Shown here: positions 50,440 to 57,999 of the stretch, piece by piece | How the letters are laid out: each line of letters starts with the position of its first letter | Position numbering within the stretch: position 1 is the stretch's first letter | DNA from: Thioclava electrotropha | GTDB taxonomy: Bacteria; Pseudomonadota; Alphaproteobacteria; Rhodobacterales; Rhodobacteraceae | Direction of reading: 5' to 3' | NCBI RefSeq assembly: GCF_002085925.2 | Contig: NZ_CP053562.1 | Span: 4,172,001-4,236,000 of the forward strand | DNA length: 64,000 nt | Position numbers and translations under genes: made by a program | The notes under the pieces: model-generated | The model's input: only the letters and a program-made list of their open reading frames with translations | Told to the model about the DNA's origin: nothing | The model's database searches: none

Positions 50440-50456
50440 TCGAGACCGCTATCTTC

Positions 50457-50490
50457 AGGGGGCGGCTTATTTCGCTGCCCCCTTTTTCCT
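50457..50490 (+). terminator. Intercistronic terminator between pstS and pstC
   Basis: AGGGGGCGGC pairs with GCTGCCCCCT (one G-T) around a 7-base loop, followed by TTTTCCTTTTTGG. It lies in the 81-base gap inside the operon and should let PstS exceed the membrane subunits. Confidence 0.85.
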
Positions 50491-50520
50491 TTTTGGTTAT
50501 TTTCAACTGGTGGGGCTGAA

Positions 50521-52002
50521 ATGCCTGTTTTGTGGATCGTTGTGATCGTGGTCGTGCTGGCAGTCGTCGGCTTCGTGATGGGCCGAATGCGTGCGCTGCA
50601 TTCGGCAGGCGAAGACCGACGGTCTCTGCACAGCCTGCCGAATTACTACGGCTTCAACGTCGCGATGTTCACCGCCGTGCCGGCTCTTCTCCTGCTGCTG
50701 GTCTGGATGGTGGCGCAGCCGCTGATCGTGAATACTCGGGTCTCCGCCGAAATCCCCGATGCGCTGCTGGATGGCTCGAACATGAGCCTCGTGATGTCCG
50801 ATGTCCGGCGCGTCGCGGATGGTCTCGACACCGCAATTGCCCAAGGCGCGCTGAGCGCACGGCAAGCAGCGAATATCGATCTACAAACCACGGACCTGCG
50901 CGAAATACTCGGCTCGGTCGGGGTCGCGCTCGGCTCCAGTGTCGATCCGGCGACGCTGAACGCGGCACAGACCTATCGCGGCATGACCTCGACGGGCGAT
51001 CTGGCGATGACGGTACTGGTCCTGCTGGCAGCCATCGCGGGCTTTACCTTCGCTTACCTGCGCACGAACAAGGATTTCCGCGCGCGCAACACGGTCGAAA
51101 AAGGCGTGCGCGTTCTGCTGATCGCCGCGGCCTCCATCGCGATCCTGACCACGATCGGCATCGTACTGTCGCTGGTTTTCAACACGATCGAGTTCTTCCG
51201 CCTCTATCCGATCTCCGATTTCTTCTTCGGCACGACCTGGTCGCCGAGTTTCGGGGGCGGATCGGAGTTGGGTATCCTGCCGCTTCTCTGGGGCACGCTC
51301 TACATCTCGCTGGTGGCCCTTCTGGTCGCGGTGCCGATCGGGCTCTTCGCCGCCGTCTACCTGTCGGAATACGCGACCAAATCGGTGCGCGGCGTCGTGA
51401 AACCGCTGCTCGAAGTGCTCGCCGGTATCCCGACCATCGTTTACGGCCTTTTCGCCCTGCTGACCGTGGGCCCGTTCCTGCTGTCGATCTTCGGCGCGAA
51501 TGGCCCGACCGCTGCGATGGCCGATGGCGGCTGGATGCATGCGGGCACGGCGGTGATGACCGCGGGTCTGGTGATGGGCATCATGCTGATCCCCTTCGTC
51601 TCCTCGCTGTCCGACGACATCATCAACGCGGTGCCGCAAAGCTTGCGCGACGGCTCCTATGGTCTCGGCGCGACGAAATCCGAAACGATCAAGCAGGTGA
51701 TCCTGCCTGCCGCCCTGCCCGGCATCGTCGGCGCCGTGCTTCTGGCGACCTCGCGCGCCATTGGCGAGACGATGATCGTGGTTTTGGGCGCCGGCGCCGC
51801 CGCGCGGCTCAGCATGAACCCGTTCGACGCGATGACCACCGTCACCGCCAAGATCGTTTCGCAGCTGACCGGTGACGCCGATTTCGCCTCCCCCGAGGCG
51901 CTGGTCGCCTTCGCGCTCGGCATGACGCTGTTCGTCCTGACGCTCGGGCTCAACATCTTCGCGCTCTACATCGTGCGCAAATACCGGGAGCAATACGAAT
52001 GA
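50521..52002 (+). CDS. pstC: PstC, phosphate transporter permease
   Basis: A 493-residue permease: membrane segments start with LWIVVIVVVLAVVGFVMG, and the ABC-permease core lies at about 255-490 (LLPLLWGTLYISLVALLVAVPIGLFAAVYLSEYA, GIPTIVYGLFALLTVGPFLL) with the EAA-type loop SYGLGATKSETIKQVILPAALPGIVGAV. It is longer than E. coli PstC (319), with an extra N-terminal periplasmic region (about 75-160) usual in alphaproteobacteria. ATG follows GGTGGGG by about 6 bases. It overlaps pstA by 4 bases. Confidence 0.95.
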   Translation: MPVLWIVVIVVVLAVVGFVMGRMRALHSAGEDRRSLHSLPNYYGFNVAMFTAVPALLLLLVWMVAQPLIVNTRVSAEIPDALLDGSNMSLVMSDVRRVADGLDTAIAQGALSARQAANIDLQTTDLREILGSVGVALGSSVDPATLNAAQTYRGMTSTGDLAMTVLVLLAAIAGFTFAYLRTNKDFRARNTVEKGVRVLLIAAASIAILTTIGIVLSLVFNTIEFFRLYPISDFFFGTTWSPSFGGGSELGILPLLWGTLYISLVALLVAVPIGLFAAVYLSEYATKSVRGVVKPLLEVLAGIPTIVYGLFALLTVGPFLLSIFGANGPTAAMADGGWMHAGTAVMTAGLVMGIMLIPFVSSLSDDIINAVPQSLRDGSYGLGATKSETIKQVILPAALPGIVGAVLLATSRAIGETMIVVLGAGAAARLSMNPFDAMTTVTAKIVSQLTGDADFASPEALVAFALGMTLFVLTLGLNIFALYIVRKYREQYE

Positions 52003-53351
52003 GTGATGCGACCCAACACGGCGCAAGCCAGCCCGCGACGCGTTCGCTGCATCATGTCGATGCGCGCACGAAACGCCGCAACGCCTCCGAGAAGCGCTTC
52101 AAGGCGCTCGGCATCGGCGCGATCGGGATCGGCCTCGCTTTCCTCGTGATCCTGCTGGTGACGATCGTCTCCAACGGCGCCACCGCGTTTCAGCAGACGT
52201 TTGTGGAAGTTCCGGTCTATCTGGACGCCGCGAAGCTCGACAAGAAGGGCAACCGCGATCCGGAGGATCTGAAGAAGGCCACCACCTTCACCTATAAGCC
52301 TTTGATCGAGAAAGGCCTGCTCGACGCGGTGGAGAAATCCGGCGCGACGACCGATCTCGCCAAGGCGAAGGACATGAAGAACCTGATCTCGGCCTCGGCT
52401 GCGAGCCAGGTGCGCGACGCGGTCCTCGCCGACCCGTCGCTGATCGGCACGACGGTAGATTTCAAGATCCTCGCCTCGTCGCGGGTGGATAGCTACCTCA
52501 AGGGCCGGGTGCATCGCGACGAAATCGCCAAGGACAAGAACATCACCGTGGCGCAGCTCGACCTCGTCGATCAGCTGCGCGATGCGGGCATCATCCACAA
52601 AGGTTTCAACTGGGCCTTCATCTTCGGCGCCGACGCGTCCGACAGCCGCGCCGAACAGGCCGGGATCGGGATCTCGATGCTGGGCTCTTTCTACATGATG
52701 CTGGTGGTGCTGGTGCTGGCCCTTCCGATCGGGGTCGCCGCCTCGATCTATCTGGAAGAATTCGCACCGAAGAACCGCATCACCGACCTGATCGAGGTGA
52801 ATATCTCGAACCTCGCAGCCGTGCCCTCGATCGTCTTCGGTATCCTCGGCCTCGCGGTGTTCATCCAATTCGCGCATCTGCCGCAATCGGCTCCGCTGGT
52901 CGGTGGCCTCGTGCTGACGCTGATGACCCTGCCGACGATCATCATCTCGACCCGCGCCGCGCTGAAAGCCGTGCCGCCTTCGATCCGCGACGCAGCCCTC
53001 GGCGTTGGCGCATCGAAGATGCAATCGGTCTTCCACCACGTTCTGCCGCTGGCGATGCCCGGCATCCTGACCGGCACGATCATCGGTCTGGCGCAGGCCT
53101 TGGGCGAGACCGCGCCGCTCCTGCTGATCGGGATGGTGGGCTATATCGCGACCAATTCGCCGGACGGGTTCCTCGACGGCTTCGTCTCGCCCAACTCGGC
53201 CATGCCCGCGCAGATCTACGAATGGGCCAAGCGCGCCGACCCGGCATTTTACGAACGCGCCTGGGGAGGTATCATCATTCTGCTGATCTTCCTTCTGGGC
53301 ATGAACATCATCGCCATCATCCTGCGACGCAAATTCGAGCGTCGCTGGTAA
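51999..53351 (+). CDS. pstA: PstA, phosphate transporter permease
   Basis: A 450-residue permease with one N-terminal membrane segment (ALGIGAIGIGLAFLVILLVTIV), a long periplasmic insertion (about 70-205), then the permease core (SMLGSFYMMLVVLVLALPIGVAASIYLEEFAP, AVPSIVFGILGLAVFIQF) with the coupling loop DAALGVGASKMQSVFHHVLPLAMPGIL. PstA and PstC form the channel. It is longer than the E. coli protein (296) because of the insertion. The start overlaps the pstC stop by 4 bases. Confidence 0.95.
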   Translation: MSDATQHGASQPATRSLHHVDARTKRRNASEKRFKALGIGAIGIGLAFLVILLVTIVSNGATAFQQTFVEVPVYLDAAKLDKKGNRDPEDLKKATTFTYKPLIEKGLLDAVEKSGATTDLAKAKDMKNLISASAASQVRDAVLADPSLIGTTVDFKILASSRVDSYLKGRVHRDEIAKDKNITVAQLDLVDQLRDAGIIHKGFNWAFIFGADASDSRAEQAGIGISMLGSFYMMLVVLVLALPIGVAASIYLEEFAPKNRITDLIEVNISNLAAVPSIVFGILGLAVFIQFAHLPQSAPLVGGLVLTLMTLPTIIISTRAALKAVPPSIRDAALGVGASKMQSVFHHVLPLAMPGILTGTIIGLAQALGETAPLLLIGMVGYIATNSPDGFLDGFVSPNSAMPAQIYEWAKRADPAFYERAWGGIIILLIFLLGMNIIAIILRRKFERRW

Positions 53352-53366
53352 GGGAGCGCGAGAAAC

Positions 53367-54164
53367 ATGGAAGACATGAGCCTGACGGAGAGAGCCGTGA
53401 CCACTGACGACATCAAGATCACCGCACGCAACGTGCAGGTCCATTACGGCGACACCCACGCGATCAAGGACGTCGATGTCGATATTCTCGACAAGACCGT
53501 CACCGCGTTCATCGGCCCCTCGGGCTGCGGGAAGTCGACCTTCCTGCGCTGCCTGAACCGGATGAACGACACGATCGATATCTGCCGCGTCGAGGGCGAC
53601 ATCAAACTCGACGGCGAAGACATCTACGACAAGCGCGTCGACCCGGTGCAGCTGCGCGCCAAGGTCGGCATGGTGTTCCAGAAACCGAACCCCTTCCCGA
53701 AGTCGATCTACGACAACGTGGCCTACGGCCCGAAAATCCACGGTCTCACGAAGAACAAGGCCGAGCTGGATCAGGTGGTCGAGGACTCGCTGCGCAAGGC
53801 CGCGCTGTGGAACGAGGTGAAAGATCGCCTGCACGCGCCCGGCACCGGGCTTTCGGGCGGTCAGCAGCAGCGCCTGTGCATCGCGCGCGCCGTGGCGACC
53901 TCGCCGGAAGTGCTGCTGATGGACGAGCCCTGCTCGGCGCTCGACCCGATCGCGACCGCGCAGGTCGAGGAACTGATCGACGAGCTTCGCGCGAATTTCT
54001 CGGTGGTGATCGTGACGCACTCGATGCAGCAGGCAGCGCGCGTTAGTCAGAAGACCGCGTTCTTCCACCTCGGGAACCTCGTCGAATACGACGACACGGA
54101 CAAGATTTTCACCAACCCGTCCGACAGCCGGACGGAAAGCTACATTACCGGCCGGATCGGCTGA
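53367..54164 (+). CDS. pstB: PstB, phosphate transporter ATPase
   Basis: The 265-residue ABC ATPase has Walker [15 protein letters not shown] at about residues 50-63, the signature [16 protein letters not shown], Walker [14 protein letters not shown] and switch His in [15 protein letters not shown]; the N-terminal [18 protein letters not shown] is typical of PstB. It powers PstCA and takes part, with PhoU, in phosphate signalling. A later start at MSLTERAV (53376) is possible. phoU follows after 14 bases. Confidence 0.98.
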   Translation: MEDMSLTERAVTTDDIKITARNVQVHYGDTHAIKDVDVDILDKTVTAFIGPSGCGKSTFLRCLNRMNDTIDICRVEGDIKLDGEDIYDKRVDPVQLRAKVGMVFQKPNPFPKSIYDNVAYGPKIHGLTKNKAELDQVVEDSLRKAALWNEVKDRLHAPGTGLSGGQQQRLCIARAVATSPEVLLMDEPCSALDPIATAQVEELIDELRANFSVVIVTHSMQQAARVSQKTAFFHLGNLVEYDDTDKIFTNPSDSRTESYITGRIG

Positions 54165-54178
54165 GGAGGCAAATAATC

Positions 54179-54868
54179 ATGAGCGAGCACATTCTTTCCG
54201 CCTTCGACCGCGACCTTGAGGCGGTGCAGGCATTGGTCGTCAAAATGGGCGGCCTCGTCGAGGAGCAGATCCTTGAAAGCGCCCGCGCCCTCGAAGTGCG
54301 CGATCTCGAACTGGCCGAGCAGATCCGGGCCCGCGACCGTGCCGTCGACGAGCTGGAAGAGAAGATCAACGAAGAGGCCGCGCGCCTGATCGCCCTGCGG
54401 GCCCCCGCCGCACGCGACCTGCGCATGGCGCTTTCTGTCATCAAGATTTCTGCCAGCCTCGAACGAGTCGGCGATTACGCGAAGAACATCGCCAAGCGCA
54501 CGCAGGTTCTGTCCGACGGGCCGCAGATCAGCGGCACCGCGACCGCGATCCGCCGCATGGCGGGCACGACAGAAGCGATGCTGAAAGACGCGCTCGACGC
54601 CTATATCCAGCGCGACCCGAAACTGGCCGCCGATGTGCGCGAGCGCGATCTTGAAGTTGACCAGATGTATAACGCGCTGTTCCGCGAGTTCCTGACCTAC
54701 ATGATGGAAGATCCGCGCAACATCACGCCCTGCATGCACCTGCATTTCATCGCGAAGAACATCGAGCGGATGGGCGATCATGCGACAACGATCGCCGAGC
54801 AGGTGATCTACCTCGTGACCGGCGAAATGCCGGAAGACGCGCGCCCGAAAAGCTCGAGCGTAATGTGA
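54179..54868 (+). CDS. phoU: PhoU, phosphate signalling regulator
   Basis: A 229-residue PhoU with two three-helix bundles, each with the metal-binding E/DxxxD pattern: ISASLERVGDYAKNIAKR in the first and IAKNIERMGDHATTIAEQ in the second. It links Pst activity to PhoR/PhoB and limits phosphate uptake. GAGG lies about 10 bases before ATG. It is followed by phoB after 14 bases. Confidence 0.97.
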   Translation: MSEHILSAFDRDLEAVQALVVKMGGLVEEQILESARALEVRDLELAEQIRARDRAVDELEEKINEEAARLIALRAPAARDLRMALSVIKISASLERVGDYAKNIAKRTQVLSDGPQISGTATAIRRMAGTTEAMLKDALDAYIQRDPKLAADVRERDLEVDQMYNALFREFLTYMMEDPRNITPCMHLHFIAKNIERMGDHATTIAEQVIYLVTGEMPEDARPKSSSVM

Positions 54869-54882
54869 CGGAGACCTGAGAA

Positions 54883-55575
54883 ATGTCGCCAGCCCAACAA
54901 CCCTGTGTCCTTGTGGTTGAAGACGAAAACGCCCAGCGCGAAGTGCTCAGCTACAACCTCGAAGCCGAAGGGTTTCGCGTCGTGATGGCGGAGAACGGAG
55001 ACGAAGGCCTCTTGTTCCTGAAGGAGGAGAAGCCCGATCTGATCGTGCTGGACTGGATGCTGCCCAATGTCTCCGGCATCGAGATCTGTCGCCGCGTGAA
55101 GGCCAATTCCGAGACCCGCAATATTCCGGTCATCATGCTCTCCGCCCGCTCCGAAGAGGTGGACCGGGTGCGGGGGCTGGAAACCGGCGCGGATGACTAC
55201 GTCGTGAAACCCTATTCGGTCGTCGAGCTGATGGCCCGCGTGCGCACCCAGCTGCGCCGCACGCGGCCCGCGACGATGGGCGAGCGGCTGAGCTTCGAGG
55301 ACATCATCCTCGATGCCGAGGAACATCGCGTCTTCCGCAACGGCCAGCCGCTGAAACTCGGGCCGACCGAGTTCCGGCTGCTCTCGACGATGATGGAAAA
55401 ACCGGGCCGCGTCTGGACCCGCGATCAACTGCTCGACCGGGTATGGGGGCGCGACATCTATGTCGACACCCGCACCATCGACGTCCATGTCGGGCGGCTG
55501 CGCAAGGCGCTGATGGCCAATGGCGGGGATGATCCGGTGCGCACGGTGCGCGGCACGGGCTACGCGCTGGGATAA
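54883..55575 (+). CDS. phoB: PhoB, phosphate response regulator
   Basis: A 230-residue OmpR-type regulator. The receiver has the acidic VVEDENAQ, phosphoacceptor Asp in LIVLDWMLPNVSG, Ser/Thr in VIMLSARSEE and Lys in DDYVVKPYS. The winged helix has LGPTEFRLLSTMMEKPGRVWTRDQLLDRVWG and YVDTRTIDVHVGRLRKAL. It binds Pho boxes such as the array upstream of pstS. No phoR lies on either side, so the cognate kinase is encoded elsewhere. A terminator follows. Confidence 0.97.
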   Translation: MSPAQQPCVLVVEDENAQREVLSYNLEAEGFRVVMAENGDEGLLFLKEEKPDLIVLDWMLPNVSGIEICRRVKANSETRNIPVIMLSARSEEVDRVRGLETGADDYVVKPYSVVELMARVRTQLRRTRPATMGERLSFEDIILDAEEHRVFRNGQPLKLGPTEFRLLSTMMEKPGRVWTRDQLLDRVWGRDIYVDTRTIDVHVGRLRKALMANGGDDPVRTVRGTGYALG

Positions 55576-55583
55576 AGCGAAAC

Positions 55584-55610
55584 AGGCGCGCGGATCACCG
55601 CGCGCCTTTT
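55584..55610. terminator. Terminator after phoB
   Basis: A perfect stem GGCGCGCGG / CCGCGCGCC with ATCA loop followed by TTTT, between phoB and the convergent maeB stop. Confidence 0.9.
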
Positions 55611-55614
55611 CAAT

Positions 55615-57882
55615 TCAGTCCTTCAGGCACAGCTTGCACGAAGCAAGCGCCGCCATGTTGAGGATGTCGTTCACCGTCGACGTGGTCGAGCACAGCTGCA
55701 CCGCGTGGCTCGTCCCGGTCAGGATCGGGCCGATCACGGTCGCACCCGCCATCTCCTGCATCAGTTTCACGGAGATCGAAGCCGAATGGCGTGCCGGCAC
55801 GACGAGAATGTTGGCAGGGCCGGTCAGACGGCAGAACGGATAGTTCTTCATCTGATCCATGTTGAGCGCCACATCGACGGTCATCTCGCCATCATACTCG
55901 AAATCCGCCCCGCGCGCGTCGAGCACCTTCGGCGCGACATGCATCTTCGTGGCCCGTTCCGAGACCGGATAGCCGAAGGTCGAGAAGGAGCAGAAGGCCA
56001 CGCGCGGCTCGAGGCCCAGACCCCGCGCCACATGCGCGCCCGCCGTCGCGATATCGGCCAGATCGTTCTCGTCGGGCCATTCATGCACCAGCGTATCGCC
56101 GATCAACACGACGCGACCCTTGTTTAGCAGGGCGGTGATCCCGACCGCCCCGTCCGAGGGCTTCGCGTCGATCACCTTGTTGATCAGTTCCAGCACATGC
56201 GCCGATTTCCGGGTCGCGCCCGTGACCATCGCGTCGCCATGCCCATGCACCAGCATCAGCGCCGCGAAGACATGCCGGTCGCGCGTCGCCAGCTTATGCG
56301 CATCCTCGCGGTCCACGCCCTGCCGTTGAAGGCGCTTATACAGGAAGTCCTTGTAGGTCACGGTATGCTTGGAGTTGGCCGCATTCACCACGCGCAGCTC
56401 GCGATAGGCATCGCCCAAGCCAGCGGCTTCGAGCTTTTCCTTCACATCCTGCTCGCGGCCGACGACAAGCGCCTCGCCCATGCCGGAGCGCTGATAGGCC
56501 ACGGCGGCGCGCAGCACCCGCTCGTCATCGCCCTCGGCAAAGATCATCTTCGCCTGCGCCTGACGCGCACGGCTCTGGATGCCCTGCAGGATCGACGCGG
56601 TCGGGTCCATCCGGGCTTTCAGGCTTTGGGCGTAGCCTTCCATGTCGATGATCGGACGCCGCGCGACACCGGTATCCATCCCGGCTTTCGCGACCGCCGG
56701 CGGGATCACGTGGATCAGCCGCGGATCGAAAGGCGTCGGGATGATGTAATCGCGCCCGAAGCTGAGCTTGCGCCCATAGGCCATCGCGACCTCGTCGGGC
56801 ACATCCTCGCGCGCCAGTTCCGCCAAGGCGTTGGCGCAGGCGATCTTCATCTCGTCATTGATCGCGCGGGCGTGGATGTCGAGCGCGCCGCGGAACAGGT
56901 AGGGAAACCCGAGGACGTTGTTCACCTGGTTCGGATAGTCCGACCGCCCCGTCGCCACGATCGCATCCGGGCGCACCGATTGCGCCTCTTCCGGCGTGAT
57001 CTCCGGATCCGGGTTCGCCATCGCGAAGATCACCGGATTGTCGGCCATCGACTGCACCATCTCGGGCGTCACCGCGCCCTTGGCCGACACGCCGAGGAAC
57101 ACATCCGCGCCTTCCATCGCTTCTTCGAGCGAGCGCGCCTCGGTCACCGCCGCATGGGCCGATTTCCACTGGTTCATGCCCTCGGTGCGGCCCTGATAGA
57201 TCACGCCCTTGGTGTCGCACATGATGCAATTGTCGTGCTTCGCGCCCATCGCCTTCACAAGCTCAAGGCACGCGATGCCCGCAGCGCCCGCGCCATTCAG
57301 CACGATCTTGCAGTCCTCGATCTTCTTGCCCGACAGCTCCAGCGCGTTGATCAACCCCGCCGCACAGATCACCGCCGTGCCGTGCTGATCGTCGTGGAAC
57401 ACCGGGATGTCCATCAACTCCTTGAGACGCTGCTCGATGATGAAACATTCCGGCGCCTTGATATCCTCGAGGTTGATCCCCCCGAAAGTCGGCCCCATCA
57501 GCTTCACCGCGTTGATGATCTCGTCGGCATCCTCGGTATCGAGCTCGATATCGATCGCGTTCACATCGGCGAACCGCTTGAAGAGAACCGCCTTGCCCTC
57601 CATCACCGGTTTCGAGGCCAGCGCCCCGAGATTGCCAAGCCCTAGAATGGCCGAGCCGTTCGAGATCACGGCGACCATGTTCCCCTTCACGGTGTAATCG
57701 TAGGCCAGTTCGGGGTTCTCGGCGATCGCCTCCACCGGAACCGCGACGCCGGGGCTATAGGCCAGCGACAGATCGCGCTGCGATGTCATGGGCTTCGACG
57801 CGGTGATGTCGTATTTCCCCGGATGCGGGTCGAGGTGATAGGCCAAGGCCTCCTCGGGCGTGATACGGTTCTTGCTGGGCAT
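55615..57882 (-). CDS. maeB: NADP-dependent malic enzyme with C-terminal phosphotransacetylase-like domain
   Basis: The 755-residue fusion has an N-terminal malic enzyme (SLAYSPGVAVPVEAIAE, GNMVAVISNGSAILGLGN, VFHDDQHGTAVICAAGLINAL with the metal and catalytic residues, and NAD(P) site VLNGAGAAGIACLE). From about residue 435 a phosphate acetyltransferase-like domain follows (MIFAEGDDERVLRAAVAYQ, LVHGHGDAMVTGATR). It converts malate to pyruvate, CO2 and NADPH; the PTA part is usually regulatory. ATG at 57882 was chosen because AGGAGGAG lies 8-10 bases upstream and homology begins there; an ATG 54 bases earlier is possible. It diverges from mutS. Confidence 0.95.
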   Translation of the reverse strand: MPSKNRITPEEALAYHLDPHPGKYDITASKPMTSQRDLSLAYSPGVAVPVEAIAENPELAYDYTVKGNMVAVISNGSAILGLGNLGALASKPVMEGKAVLFKRFADVNAIDIELDTEDADEIINAVKLMGPTFGGINLEDIKAPECFIIEQRLKELMDIPVFHDDQHGTAVICAAGLINALELSGKKIEDCKIVLNGAGAAGIACLELVKAMGAKHDNCIMCDTKGVIYQGRTEGMNQWKSAHAAVTEARSLEEAMEGADVFLGVSAKGAVTPEMVQSMADNPVIFAMANPDPEITPEEAQSVRPDAIVATGRSDYPNQVNNVLGFPYLFRGALDIHARAINDEMKIACANALAELAREDVPDEVAMAYGRKLSFGRDYIIPTPFDPRLIHVIPPAVAKAGMDTGVARRPIIDMEGYAQSLKARMDPTASILQGIQSRARQAQAKMIFAEGDDERVLRAAVAYQRSGMGEALVVGREQDVKEKLEAAGLGDAYRELRVVNAANSKHTVTYKDFLYKRLQRQGVDREDAHKLATRDRHVFAALMLVHGHGDAMVTGATRKSAHVLELINKVIDAKPSDGAVGITALLNKGRVVLIGDTLVHEWPDENDLADIATAGAHVARGLGLEPRVAFCSFSTFGYPVSERATKMHVAPKVLDARGADFEYDGEMTVDVALNMDQMKNYPFCRLTGPANILVVPARHSASISVKLMQEMAGATVIGPILTGTSHAVQLCSTTSTVNDILNMAALASCKLCLKD

Positions 57883-57999
57883 TGGGCCGGCTCCTCCTGC
57901 AGGTCCGAACCCGTTTAACGTCCCGTGATCCGTCACTCAACGGAATTGCGCCCGAATCCGGGGTTTTGTAGGGTCGCGCGACCAGCAAATGGGGGGCAC

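Noticed and set aside
51966..54068. A 700-codon open frame on the minus strand opposite pstA and pstB
   Set aside because: It is antisense to clear ABC transporter genes with intact Walker and permease motifs; its own translation shows no family.
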